Assembly (NCBI GenBank): GCA_948144175.1
Contig: CANXME010002127.1
Span: 930,001 to 994,000 of the forward strand
Direction of reading: 5' to 3'
Origin: Closterium sp. NIES-65
Taxonomy: Eukaryota; Streptophyta; Zygnematophyceae; Desmidiales; Closteriaceae
DNA length: 64,000 nucleotides
Below, one piece after another: positions 8,610 through 16,353 of this stretch. Position 1 is the stretch's first letter, and the number at the start of each line of letters is the position of its first letter. A program made the position numbers and the translations under genes. The notes beneath the pieces are model-generated. The model had not been told where the DNA came from. It saw only the letters and a list, made by a program, of their open reading frames with translations, and searched no databases.

Positions 8610-10625
8610 ATGGCTACCCCTAGTGTCCTAGCCTTTGACGCTGAGGATCGAGCCATTGACTTTGAGGTCTGGGTAGACGACCTGCAGCTGTTCTTACAGT
8701 GCGATAGGGCAGACGGCCTCTCTCTCTTTGACCTTACCTCTGGCGCTTCCCCTGCCCCTGCTGCTGATGCTGACGCCACTGTTTGCTCCCAGTGGGCCAC
8801 GCGCGACGCTGCTGCATGTCTTGCTGTGCGTCGCCACCTCCCTACCTCCAAGCGTGCGCACTTTAGTCAGTACAAGAGTGCTCAGACCCTGTACGACGCT
8901 GTAGTCGCGCGCTACTCCTCCCCTGCCACTGCTGCACTGAGTCGTCTCATGCTACCGTACCTCTTCCCTGACCTTGCTGCCTTTCCCACCGTGGCTGACC
9001 TCATTATGCACCTCCGCACTAGTGACACTCGCTACCGCGCTGCACTCCCTGCAGACTTCTGCGCCAAGAACCCCCCCTCCCCCATGTACATCACTCTGTA
9101 CTTCCTAGTCACTCGCCTTCCTGACTCCCTTCGAGTAGTCAGGGACCACTTTCTCTCAGTCTGTCCCACCACACTCACTGTCGACCTCCTCGAGAAGGCC
9201 CTCCTAGCAGCGGAGAAGAGTATAGTCGCTGTAGGAGCCTCTCGAGGTGACCCGCGCACCCCCATCTTTGAGGGGTGTTCCCCCTCCCCCCTGCTGCCCT
9301 CTGTTGCCTCTGCTGCTACGGCCGACCTCCTTGGTCTTGAGTCGGTCGGTGCGGCGTCTGCCCCTAGCAGGAGACGCCGCCCTGGCAAGGGCAAGGGGGG
9401 CAAGGGAGCTGGAGGAGCGGGCGGTGGAGGTGGAGGTGGAGGCGGTGGGGGTAGTGGGGGTGGCGGTGGGAGTGGATGTGGGGGTGGGGGGGTCGGTGGC
9501 GGCAGTGGAGGCGGAGGCGGCGGCGGCGGTGGCGGTGGGAGCGGAGGTGGCGGAGGAGGCGGCGGTGGAGGCGGCGGTGGAGGCGGCGGCAGTAGCGGAG
9601 GCGGCGGAGGCAGTGGGGGTGGCGGTGGAGCTGGTCGCGGGTCTTCGCAGAGGAGTGGCTCCGGTAGTGGCGCGCGCCAGCAGCAGCAGCGCGGTCGTGA
9701 GACCCTGTCCTCTCAGCAGCTCCGGGAGTGGTACACTGCACGCCAGCGAAGTGGGGGTTTTGGTCCGTGCACCTACATCCTGCGCACCGGCGACCGTGCG
9801 GGTGAGCAGTGTGGGGGCCCGCACCCCACCGAGCGCTGCTTTGGCCGCCTGACGGACGCGTGGCGTCACCAGTTCCCGGAGGCCTCAGAGATTCCTCGCT
9901 GGGGGGAGCTGTCTAGGGCGGGTGTTGCCATCTTTGATCTTGACTTTGATGCTATTCTCTTTGTCATGTATGCTGTGTCTCATAGTGATGAGGGTGACTG
10001 CTACCGCTGTTTCCCGCCCGATCCGGGCATTGAGGTTGCTGTCCTAGATGCTTGCGACGCTGCTGCTCTAGGTGCTAGTGTGTCTGCGTCCTCAGATACT
10101 GGTGAGTCTGCGCTCTCAGGTACTACGTCGGCTTCGGCCTCCCTCACCTTCACCCTTGACTCTGGGGCGTCTCGCTCCTTCTTTCAGGACCGCACCACAC
10201 TCACGCCGCTTAGTCGGCCGGTTGCGGTGTCTTTGGCTGACCCCTCCGGGGGTCCTGTGCTGTTTCGCTTCTCCACAGTCCTCCCATGTCCGGCGGCTCC
10301 CTCTGGCACCCTGTCTGGTCTCTACCTCCCCTTGTTCTCGATGAACCTGGTGAGTGGTGCTGACCTACAGGATGGGGGAGTACACCAATTCACTCCTGCG
10401 CGTCAGCGGGTGACGCACTGTACAGAGGCTAGCACAGGCCGGCACCTGGCTACGTTTACCCGTCAGCCGGGGTCGAGCCTGTACACACTGACCACTGCGT
10501 CTCCTCCCGTTACTGAGTCTGGTAGAGTCGCTTCGTCCGGTCAGGTGTTTGCTGCAACGTCTAGGTCTGGTCCTGAGTCTGCCCCCTGTTCGTGTCGTCT
10601 CTTGTCTTATGAGACTCTCCTCTAG
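8610..10625 (+). CDS. A Gag and aspartic protease
   Basis: 671 codons. Residues 1-245 form the Gag N-terminal domain (MATPSVLAFDAE, VWVDDLQLFLQ, YSSPATAALSRL). A run of nearly pure Gly (about 265-345) comes from GGN repeats. The LREW motif SSQQLREWY is near residue 366. A zinc-finger-like pattern C-X13-C-X3-H-X4-C runs from residue 387 to 410, and an acidic conserved block (FDLDFDAILFVMYA) follows. The protease active site LDSGAS is at 515-520. The TAG at 10623-10625 replaces the TGG (Trp) found in H and J before HHRLGHPS, so it is a nonsense mutation and not a natural terminus. Confidence 0.9.
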   Translation: MATPSVLAFDAEDRAIDFEVWVDDLQLFLQCDRADGLSLFDLTSGASPAPAADADATVCSQWATRDAAACLAVRRHLPTSKRAHFSQYKSAQTLYDAVVARYSSPATAALSRLMLPYLFPDLAAFPTVADLIMHLRTSDTRYRAALPADFCAKNPPSPMYITLYFLVTRLPDSLRVVRDHFLSVCPTTLTVDLLEKALLAAEKSIVAVGASRGDPRTPIFEGCSPSPLLPSVASAATADLLGLESVGAASAPSRRRRPGKGKGGKGAGGAGGGGGGGGGGGSGGGGGSGCGGGGVGGGSGGGGGGGGGGGSGGGGGGGGGGGGGGGGSSGGGGGSGGGGGAGRGSSQRSGSGSGARQQQQRGRETLSSQQLREWYTARQRSGGFGPCTYILRTGDRAGEQCGGPHPTERCFGRLTDAWRHQFPEASEIPRWGELSRAGVAIFDLDFDAILFVMYAVSHSDEGDCYRCFPPDPGIEVAVLDACDAAALGASVSASSDTGESALSGTTSASASLTFTLDSGASRSFFQDRTTLTPLSRPVAVSLADPSGGPVLFRFSTVLPCPAAPSGTLSGLYLPLFSMNLVSGADLQDGGVHQFTPARQRVTHCTEASTGRHLATFTRQPGSSLYTLTTASPPVTESGRVASSGQVFAATSRSGPESAPCSCRLLSYETLL

Positions 10626-11516
10626 CACCACCGTCTTGGTCACCCCTCTCTGCTTCGGCTCAGAGGCATGGCCTCCCGTCTTCTTGTGTCTGGTCTCCCC
10701 AGGTCCCTCCCTTCCCTTCCTCACGGCCCTGGCCCTGCCTGTGTCCCCTGTGTCGAGGGGCGCCAGCGGGCCGCCCCTCACTCCTCCCAGTTTCCTCCGA
10801 CAGAGGCCCCGTTTCAGACGCTTCACATGGACGTGTGGGGCCCAGCCCGCGTCCGTGGACAGGGTCACGAGCGCTACTTCCTGCTCGTTGTTGACGACTA
10901 CTCGTGTTACACCACGGTCTTCCCCTTGTGCAGCAAGGGTGATGTCACTGAGGTGCTGATCGACTTGATCCGTGCGGCTCGTTTCCAGCTCAGGCGGAGC
11001 TTTGGCTCGGACTTCCCTGTTCTGCGTCTGCACTCAGACAGAGGCGGAGAGTTTTCCTCTGGCCTACTGCGAGCCTACTGTCGCGCACGAGGCATCCGTC
11101 AGACCTTCACGCTTCCGGACTCACCGCAGCAAAATGGGATTGCTGAGCGCCGCATTGGCATGGTCATGGACGTCGCTCGTACGTCTATGATGCATGCGGC
11201 TGCCCCCCATTTTCTGTGGCCGTTTGCGGTCAGGTACGCGGCGCATCAAATCAACCTCCACCCCAGGGTCTCCAGGCCAGAGACCTCCCCAGCCTTACTG
11301 TGGACGGGGAAGGTTGGCGATGCGTCGGCGTTCCGGGTCTGGGGATCTCGGGCGTTTGTCCGCGACTTGTCTGCAGACAAGCTGTCCCCTCGTGCTGCTC
11401 CTTGCGTCTTCCTGGGGTTCCCCCTTGACGCGCCTGGGTGGGAGTTCTACCACCCCACCTCTCGACGTGTTCTGTCCTCCCATGACGTCACGTTTGACGA
11501 GTCGGTCCCCTACTAG
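10626..11516 (+). CDS. A integrase
   Basis: Same frame as the Gag-PR part, after the TAG. It opens with the GAG-pre-integrase zinc site HHRLGHPS..CVPC. The DDE catalytic residues are D in LHMDVWGPA, D in HSDRGGEFSS and E in QQNGIAERRIG. The copia C-terminal block (VWGSRAFVRD, PCVFLGFP, DVTFDESVPY) follows. It would insert the cDNA with the 5-bp stagger seen here. TAG at 11514-11516 replaces a Tyr codon of the relatives (YYRLFPY). Confidence 0.92.
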   Translation, partial: HHRLGHPSLLRLRGMASRLLVSGLPRSLPSLPHGPGPACVPCVEGRQRAAPHSSQFPPTEAPFQTLHMDVWGPARVRGQGHERYFLLVVDDYSCYTTVFPLCSKGDVTEVLIDLIRAARFQLRRSFGSDFPVLRLHSDRGGEFSSGLLRAYCRARGIRQTFTLPDSPQQNGIAERRIGMVMDVARTSMMHAAAPHFLWPFAVRYAAHQINLHPRVSRPETSPALLWTGKVGDASAFRVWGSRAFVRDLSADKLSPRAAPCVFLGFPLDAPGWEFYHPTSRRVLSSHDVTFDESVPY

Positions 11517-13940
11517 CGCCTCTTCCCCTACCGCACTCCGTCCCTCCCCCCACCCCCGCTCTTCCTTGTACCAGGTCCCCCCCAGGTAGACTCCCTCCCC
11601 CCTCAGGGTCCTGCCCCTTCTGGTTTGTCCCAGGTAGCCGCAGTCGAGCCTGTCGAGGTCACTGGTGACTCTGGTTCTGCTGGGGGTGCTGAGCCTAGGG
11701 GTGCTGGACCTGGGGGTGCGGAGTCTGGGGGTGCTGAGCCTGGGGGTACTGCGTCTAGGGTTGCTGAGCCTGGGGGTACTGCGCCTGGGGGTGCTGAACC
11801 TGGGGGTGCTGAGCTTGGGGGTGCTACGCCTCGGGGTGCTGAGCCTGGAGGTGCTACGCCTGGGGGTGCTGAGAGTGGAGGTGCTCCGCCTGGAGGTTCT
11901 CCGGGTGCTTCTTCTCGCCGGAAGCCACTCTCTCCACAGGAGCTGCGCGAGTGGTTTGCTCGGCACTGGCGCCGTACTGCTGGTGCTGGAGGTTCTTCGG
12001 CTGCTGAGGGTGCTGCGGTCGCGGGTCCCGGAGGTGCTCGTACTAGGAGTACTAGAGCTGCTGGGCCTACGGGTTCGACTGGAGCTGGTGCTGCTGAGGG
12101 AGTTGGCGCTGAGACTACCGCTGGCGGTCCTACTGGGGGTGCTCCTGGTGCTGCTGGAGGTGCTGCTGGAGCGGGTGCTCCTGCTGAGGGTACTCGTGCT
12201 GTCCCTTCTGCTTCTGGCGTCGTCACGCGGCCTCGACCGTACTTTGTTCCACTCCTGCAGCAGGTTCTTGGTCTTCCTCCTTCTACTGGTCCTCCTCCTC
12301 CCTTAGAGTGTCCACAGCCTGTCCCGTCACAGTCACAGCTCCAGCCTGCCTCCCCTCTGCCTGCTCCTTCCTACGCTGGTCCTACTGGAGGTCTTACTGA
12401 GCGTCGTGAGCCTGCGTCTGCTCTCGTTACTGAGCTCGTCGACTTTGCTGCTCGCTGTCGCTTAGACTACGCTGCTAGTCTTGTCGCCGAGTCAGAGTCT
12501 GTCTGTCCTCCGTCCGTCGGGGGTGAGTGTGCCCTTGGCACGGACGTCCTTGAGGACAGGCAGGAGGAGTTCCAGTGTCTGGCAGCTGCTTCACCTCATC
12601 TCGTGTCCATACTGCTTACCCTTGAGGGAGACCCGGATGCACTTGACATCCCGACTCCGCGCTCTTACGCGGAGGCGATAGAGGGTCCCTACTCCTCTCA
12701 GTGGCAGGCAGCTATGGATGCAGAGATGGCTTCCTGGAAGTCCACACGCACCTACGTTGACGCTGTCCCCCCTCCTAGGGCGAACATCGTCAGTGGCATG
12801 TGGATCTTCAGGGTGAAGCGGCCGCCGGGTTCTCCGCCTGTCTTCAAGGCGCGTTACGTGGCTCGTGGCTTCAGTCAGCGGCAGGGAGTTGACTACTTTC
12901 AGACCTTCTCCCCCACCCCGAAGATGACCACTCTTCGGGTACTGCTGCACATTGCTGCTCACCGTGACTACGAGCTCCACTCTCTTGACTTCAGCACGGC
13001 TTTCTTGCAAGGCAGCCTGCACGAGGAGATCTGGCTGCGCCGCCCACCTGGCTTCACTGGGTCTTTCCCTCCTGGTACCCAGTGGAGTCTTCGGCGTCCA
13101 GTCTACGGTCTCCGCCAGGCGCCACGTGAGTGGTACGACACACTGAGGACTACGCTTGCGGCTCCTGGGTTTGCTCCTTCTTCTGCCGACCCGTCGCTGT
13201 TTCCGCGCACCGACACCTCTCAGCCGCCGTTCTACATCCTCGTGTACGTCGACGACTTGGTCTTTGTCATAGTTGACACTACTGGACTCGCCCACGTGAA
13301 GTCCGAGCTGCAGAAGCGACACTCGTGCACAGACCTGGGTGAACTGCGCAGCTACCTTGGCTTGCAGATCACCCGGGACAGAGCACGCTGCACCATTACC
13401 CTGACTCATTCACACATGGTGCAGCAGGTCCTTCAGCGCTTGGGCTTCACGTACTCCTTGCCTCAGGCCACTCCTCTGCCTACTGGCCACTCACTCTCAG
13501 CTCTGCCTTCGGATGAGTCCGTAGAGTCGAGTGGCCCGTATCTAGAGCTTGTTGGCTGCCTCATGTACCTGATGACCTGCACACGACCTGACCTTGCATA
13601 CCCTCTTAGCATTCTTGCACGCTATGTTGCTCCTGGGAGACATCGACCAGAGCACATGGCTGCAGCAAAGAGGGTGTTGCGCTACTTGTGCAGTACGTCG
13701 GGCATGGGGCTAGTGCTTGGAGGGCGGAGTCCAGTGGTCCTCACTGGGCACGCGGACGCTTCTTGGGCTGACGACCAGGCTACGCAGCGGTCGTCACAGG
13801 GTTACACCTTCAGTCTTGGTTCCGGCTCTGTTTCGTGGCGGGCTACCCGCTCGTCTTCTGTTCTCGGCTCCAGTTGTGAGGCTGAGATCTACGCCGGGGC
13901 TATGGCTGCCCAGGAGCTTCGCTGGCTCACTTCCTGCTGA
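11517..13940 (+). CDS. A IN-RT linker, reverse transcriptase, start of RNase H
   Basis: It continues in the integrase frame. A linker of about 400 residues is rich in GGAEPGGA-type repeats encoded by CCTGGGGGTGCTGAG units (about 11680-11900). It carries a second LREW motif, SPQELREWFARHWRR, near 11935. The RT core starts at IVSGMWIFRVKRPPGSPPVF (about 12787) with LDFSTAFLQG (catalytic Asp) and YVDDLVF (about 13246). RNase H begins with LTGHADASWADD. A 1-nt deletion near 13930, in LTYLLTDL of the relatives, makes the frame end at a false stop. Confidence 0.9.
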   Translation, partial: RLFPYRTPSLPPPPLFLVPGPPQVDSLPPQGPAPSGLSQVAAVEPVEVTGDSGSAGGAEPRGAGPGGAESGGAEPGGTASRVAEPGGTAPGGAEPGGAELGGATPRGAEPGGATPGGAESGGAPPGGSPGASSRRKPLSPQELREWFARHWRRTAGAGGSSAAEGAAVAGPGGARTRSTRAAGPTGSTGAGAAEGVGAETTAGGPTGGAPGAAGGAAGAGAPAEGTRAVPSASGVVTRPRPYFVPLLQQVLGLPPSTGPPPPLECPQPVPSQSQLQPASPLPAPSYAGPTGGLTERREPASALVTELVDFAARCRLDYAASLVAESESVCPPSVGGECALGTDVLEDRQEEFQCLAAASPHLVSILLTLEGDPDALDIPTPRSYAEAIEGPYSSQWQAAMDAEMASWKSTRTYVDAVPPPRANIVSGMWIFRVKRPPGSPPVFKARYVARGFSQRQGVDYFQTFSPTPKMTTLRVLLHIAAHRDYELHSLDFSTAFLQGSLHEEIWLRRPPGFTGSFPPGTQWSLRRPVYGLRQAPREWYDTLRTTLAAPGFAPSSADPSLFPRTDTSQPPFYILVYVDDLVFVIVDTTGLAHVKSELQKRHSCTDLGELRSYLGLQITRDRARCTITLTHSHMVQQVLQRLGFTYSLPQATPLPTGHSLSALPSDESVESSGPYLELVGCLMYLMTCTRPDLAYPLSILARYVAPGRHRPEHMAAAKRVLRYLCSTSGMGLVLGGRSPVVLTGHADASWADDQATQRSSQGYTFSLGSGSVSWRATRSSSVLGSSCEAEIYAGAMAAQELRWLTSC

Positions 13941-14227
13941 CCGACCTTGGAGAGCTGCCTCGTTCTCCTCCAGTCCTGTACATAGACAACAAGGCCATGC
14001 TGGCCTTGTGTCGAGAGCAGCGACTGGAGCACAGGACAAAGCACACTGCTCTCCGTTACTTTCTTGCTCGTGAGCTACAGCAGCGTGGACAGTTGCGGCT
14101 TGCGTACGTGGCCTCTGAGGCCAACACTGCTGATGTTTTCACCAAGGCACTTGCGCCTTGTGATCATCAGCGCTTCTGCACTCAGCTGGGTCTTGTGCCT
14201 GTCTTGCCTCACTTGCTCACTTCTTGA
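13941..14227 (+). pseudogene. A RNase H C-terminus, shifted frame
   Basis: After the 1-nt deletion the correct frame continues with YIDNKAMLAL, TKHTALRYFLARELQQRG and TADVFTKALAPCDHQRF, ending at TGA 14225-14227. It carries the last catalytic Asp region of RNase H. It could only be made by frameshifting. Confidence 0.88.
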
Positions 14228-14436
14228 CCTTGCTTGTACTGTCACATATATATACTCCTGCTCTTGCTTGCTTAGCCTTGTATATATATATGTGCTCTTG
14301 CATGTGAACTGGCCTTTTGGCCTTTGAACTTGTGCTCGGAATGTGTGGTGACTTTGTGATCCACCCTGAGCTTTGCTTTGCTTTGCTTGACTGGTCTTGT
14401 GACCCCTTGTTCTCCCCCACTTTGCCTATGGGGGTG
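14228..14436 (+). promoter_or_regulatory. A 3' untranslated region and polypurine tract
   Basis: It shows the same order as at the end of K: two TATATA tracts, the GGCC hairpin, GTGGTGAC..GATCCACC, then the CCCCCACTTTGCCTATGGGG hairpin directly before the LTR. It is non-coding and probably holds signals for plus-strand priming or RNA handling. Confidence 0.68.
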
Positions 14437-14569
14437 TGTCAGAACATTATAGCTTATGCTATTGTGTAGGCTATAGTGGGGTATCCCATAGGGGGTACAA
14501 CCCAACTAGGGTTTCACATTTGTACTCGCTTCATTCATAGTTCACCTCATTCTCGTTCTAATTTCCTCA
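14437..14569 (+). repeat. A 3' LTR (133 bp)
   Basis: TGTCAGAACATT to TTTCCTCA, one substitution away from the split 5' LTR. It contains an imperfect GTATCCC..GGGGTAC inverted repeat. It is followed by AAACC, the right TSD copy. Confidence 0.95.
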
Positions 14570-14574
14570 AAACC

Positions 14575-15481
14575 ATCCTTTCCAACTTTCTCGACTCTCA
14601 CCCTAGGCACAAACTACTCGACATCCTAGTTGGGCCTAGGCTCCTAAGCCTAGGCCCTAGTTAAACTTGATCATTCTCGTTCTAATTTCGATATGCTATC
14701 AGAGCGAGTTACGTCCTGGCCTGTGGGCCCGCCTCATGCTTCCGCTACTACGTTTTTCCGGTCGCGCGCCTAGGGCGCGTGGCGATTTTCTATTGTCCCG
14801 CCCCCGGTTGGCGAGTGACTCCTACTCTGCCCGTCGCGCGCCCCGTGGCACGCGACGGTGCCCTAAACCTGCCCGTCGTGCGCCCCGTGGCACGCGACGG
14901 TGCCCTGCTCGTCGTGCGCCCCGAGGCACACGACGGTGCCCTTACCTTAAACTTACCCGTCGTGCGCCCCGTGGCATGCGACGGGCCTCTCCGCACCTGC
15001 TCTCACTGCAGCCGCCCCTGACCTACCTGCGCCGACACATTGTAGCCGCTCTGCGGCTTTCTTCCCGCCCACCCCCTCCTCCTTTGTCTCCCTGCAGCCG
15101 TGGGGGGGAGGGTATGGGGGTGGCGGGTGTTGGAGCGTTGGGTTGTATCCTTCCCTTCCCCTCCTCCTCCTTTCGTTCCTACTGCTTCAGCTGCCGCTGG
15201 GGGGGAGGGTGTGAGGGTGTGGGGGAGACGGGGGAGTGGCACCGGGGTGGCGGGTGTGAGGCAACCAGCAGCCGTCCCTCCACCTCTCCTCTCTTCCCCC
15301 CCTCTCTGCTGCTCCTGCAGCAGTGTGGGGGAGGGGAAGGAGGAGGGTGAGGAGATGGAGGGGGTGACCAGCTAGTGTTAGCCCGCCTGTAGTACCTACT
15401 GTTGCTTGTTTATTATTTTGCATGTGTACCCCTGCAGGTTGTATTCTGCACAAACTCCTGCTGCAGGCAGTTATTGGGGAG
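14575..15481 (+). other. B 5' LTR remainder, PBS and internal region
   Basis: 14575-14693 completes the 5' LTR of B. The PBS TGCTATCAGAGCGAGTTA starts at 14694. The internal 790 bp holds repeats of CCCGTCGTGCGCCCCG-GGCACGCGACGG (about 14820-14985) and G-rich tracts GGGGGTGGCGGG and GGGGGAGGGTGTG (about 15100-15360). I see no protein domain; the ORFs here are short, Arg/Pro/Ala/Gly-rich and repeat-driven. The arrangement matches elements C, P, Q and R, which points to a non-autonomous family. Confidence 0.72.
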
Positions 15482-15711
15482 TGTCAGAATGTTATATTTG
15501 TAACTGCCTGTAGCTGTAGTTAGTGTAGTTATTACAAACTTTGTTTGGTGGTGCACCTTATTTGTTTCCTTTGCTATATGTTCTTCGAAACCTATAGTGA
15601 AACCATCCTTTCCAACTTTCTCGACTCTCACCCTAGGCACAATCCACTCGACATCCTAGTTGGGCCTAGGCTCCTAAGCCTAGGCCCTAGGCTCCTAAGC
15701 CTAGGCCCTAG
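15482..15711 (+). repeat. B 3' LTR, with anomalous end
   Basis: It matches the reassembled 5' LTR from TGTCAGAATG to about 15690. A 21-bp unit (GCTCCTAAGCCTAGGCCCTA and one more base) then repeats. The 33 bp that end the first LTR (..TTCTAATTTCGATA) are missing. The true boundary with the leader of D is uncertain. Confidence 0.65.
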
Positions 15712-16353
15712 GCTCCTTCCCTTCCCCTCCTATGCCTCACCCTGCCTGCGTGAGCCGCGCAGCCCTGCTGTGCCGCGCTGCCCCACCTGCAGCCACTGCT
15801 GCCCCTGTTACTGCTGCTTTCTGCAGCCCGTGCACCGCTTTCTGCCTACCCGCGCGCCGCTTTCCGTCTACCGCCACTTTCTGCCTACCCGCGCGCCGCT
15901 TTCTGTCTACCCGCGCGCCACTTTCTGTCTACCCGTGTGCCGCTTTCTGTCTACCAGCGCGCCGCTTTCTGTCTACCCGCGCACCACTTTCTGCCTACCC
16001 GCGCGCCGCTTCCAGTCTCCCCGCGCCTGCCCTTTAGACGGCCGCCCCTGCCTCACCCTGCAGCAGCGGCCGTCGCGGCCCTGTCCCTACCCTGCACCAG
16101 CTGACGTCGCGGCCCGGTCCCGCCCTACAGCAACTGCCACGAAGCCCCTAGCCGCAGTCGTCCCCCCGCCCTGCAGCAGCTGCTCCGGAGCTCCGTGCCG
16201 CGGTCGCGGCCCCGCCCTGCCGCTGTAGCGGCCCCGCAGTCGCCTCCGTCGTGCGCCTGCCCTTCCCACCACTGGTGAGTACTCCCCTGCTGCTGCTACT
16301 ACTACTGTTGCTCCTGCTGCTACTGCTTCTACTGCTGCTCCTGGCGGGGCCAG
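15712..16353 (+). other. D leader, distal part
   Basis: GC-rich non-coding leader resuming after B. About 15838-16020 is a tandem repeat with a 22-bp unit, GCTTTCTGTCTACCCGCGCG plus two bases, roughly eight copies. Poly-Leu/Pro ORFs are artefacts of the repeats. No relative of the N-terminal Gag domain (MATPSVLAF..) is found here, although A, I and J have one. Confidence 0.65.

Larger units (their letters stand above)
2633..14569 (+). mobile_element. Ty1/copia retrotransposon A
   Basis: It is bounded by 133-bp LTRs (2633-2695 plus 7402-7471; 14437-14569) and by the TSD AAACC (2628-2632 and 14570-14574). The uninterrupted sequence at 15590-15620 confirms the empty site. The LTRs differ at one position (TGTA at the left, TGTC at the right), so it is young. 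Gypsy G sits in its 5' LTR. Without G it is about 7.2 kb. Its single gag-pol frame has two nonsense codons and one frameshift. Confidence 0.95.
2511..15711 (+). mobile_element. Non-autonomous LTR element B (carries A and G)
   Basis: The first LTR starts TGTCAGAAC at 2511, is split by element A after 2632, resumes at 14575 and runs to the PBS at 14694. The second LTR starts TGTCAGAATG at 15482. Between them lies about 790 bp without any recognisable coding region. The 15482 copy reads through the site where A is inserted in the first copy, so it acts as an internal empty-site control. The right end is unclear: the last 33 bp of the first LTR are absent from the second, which instead has a 21-bp tandem duplication. 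No TSD could be assigned. Confidence 0.75.

Noticed and set aside
7894-8631. 245-codon Pro/Ala/Arg-rich ORF and its antisense partners (8071-8451, 8112-8591)
   Set aside because: All frames are open because of GCC-type repeats; composition is that of the repeat unit, and the region lies between PBS and gag ATG.
9204-9869. Antisense and +1 frame ORFs of 200 or more codons over the poly-Gly part of A gag
   Set aside because: Shadows of the GGN repeat; no homology and not kept in I and J.
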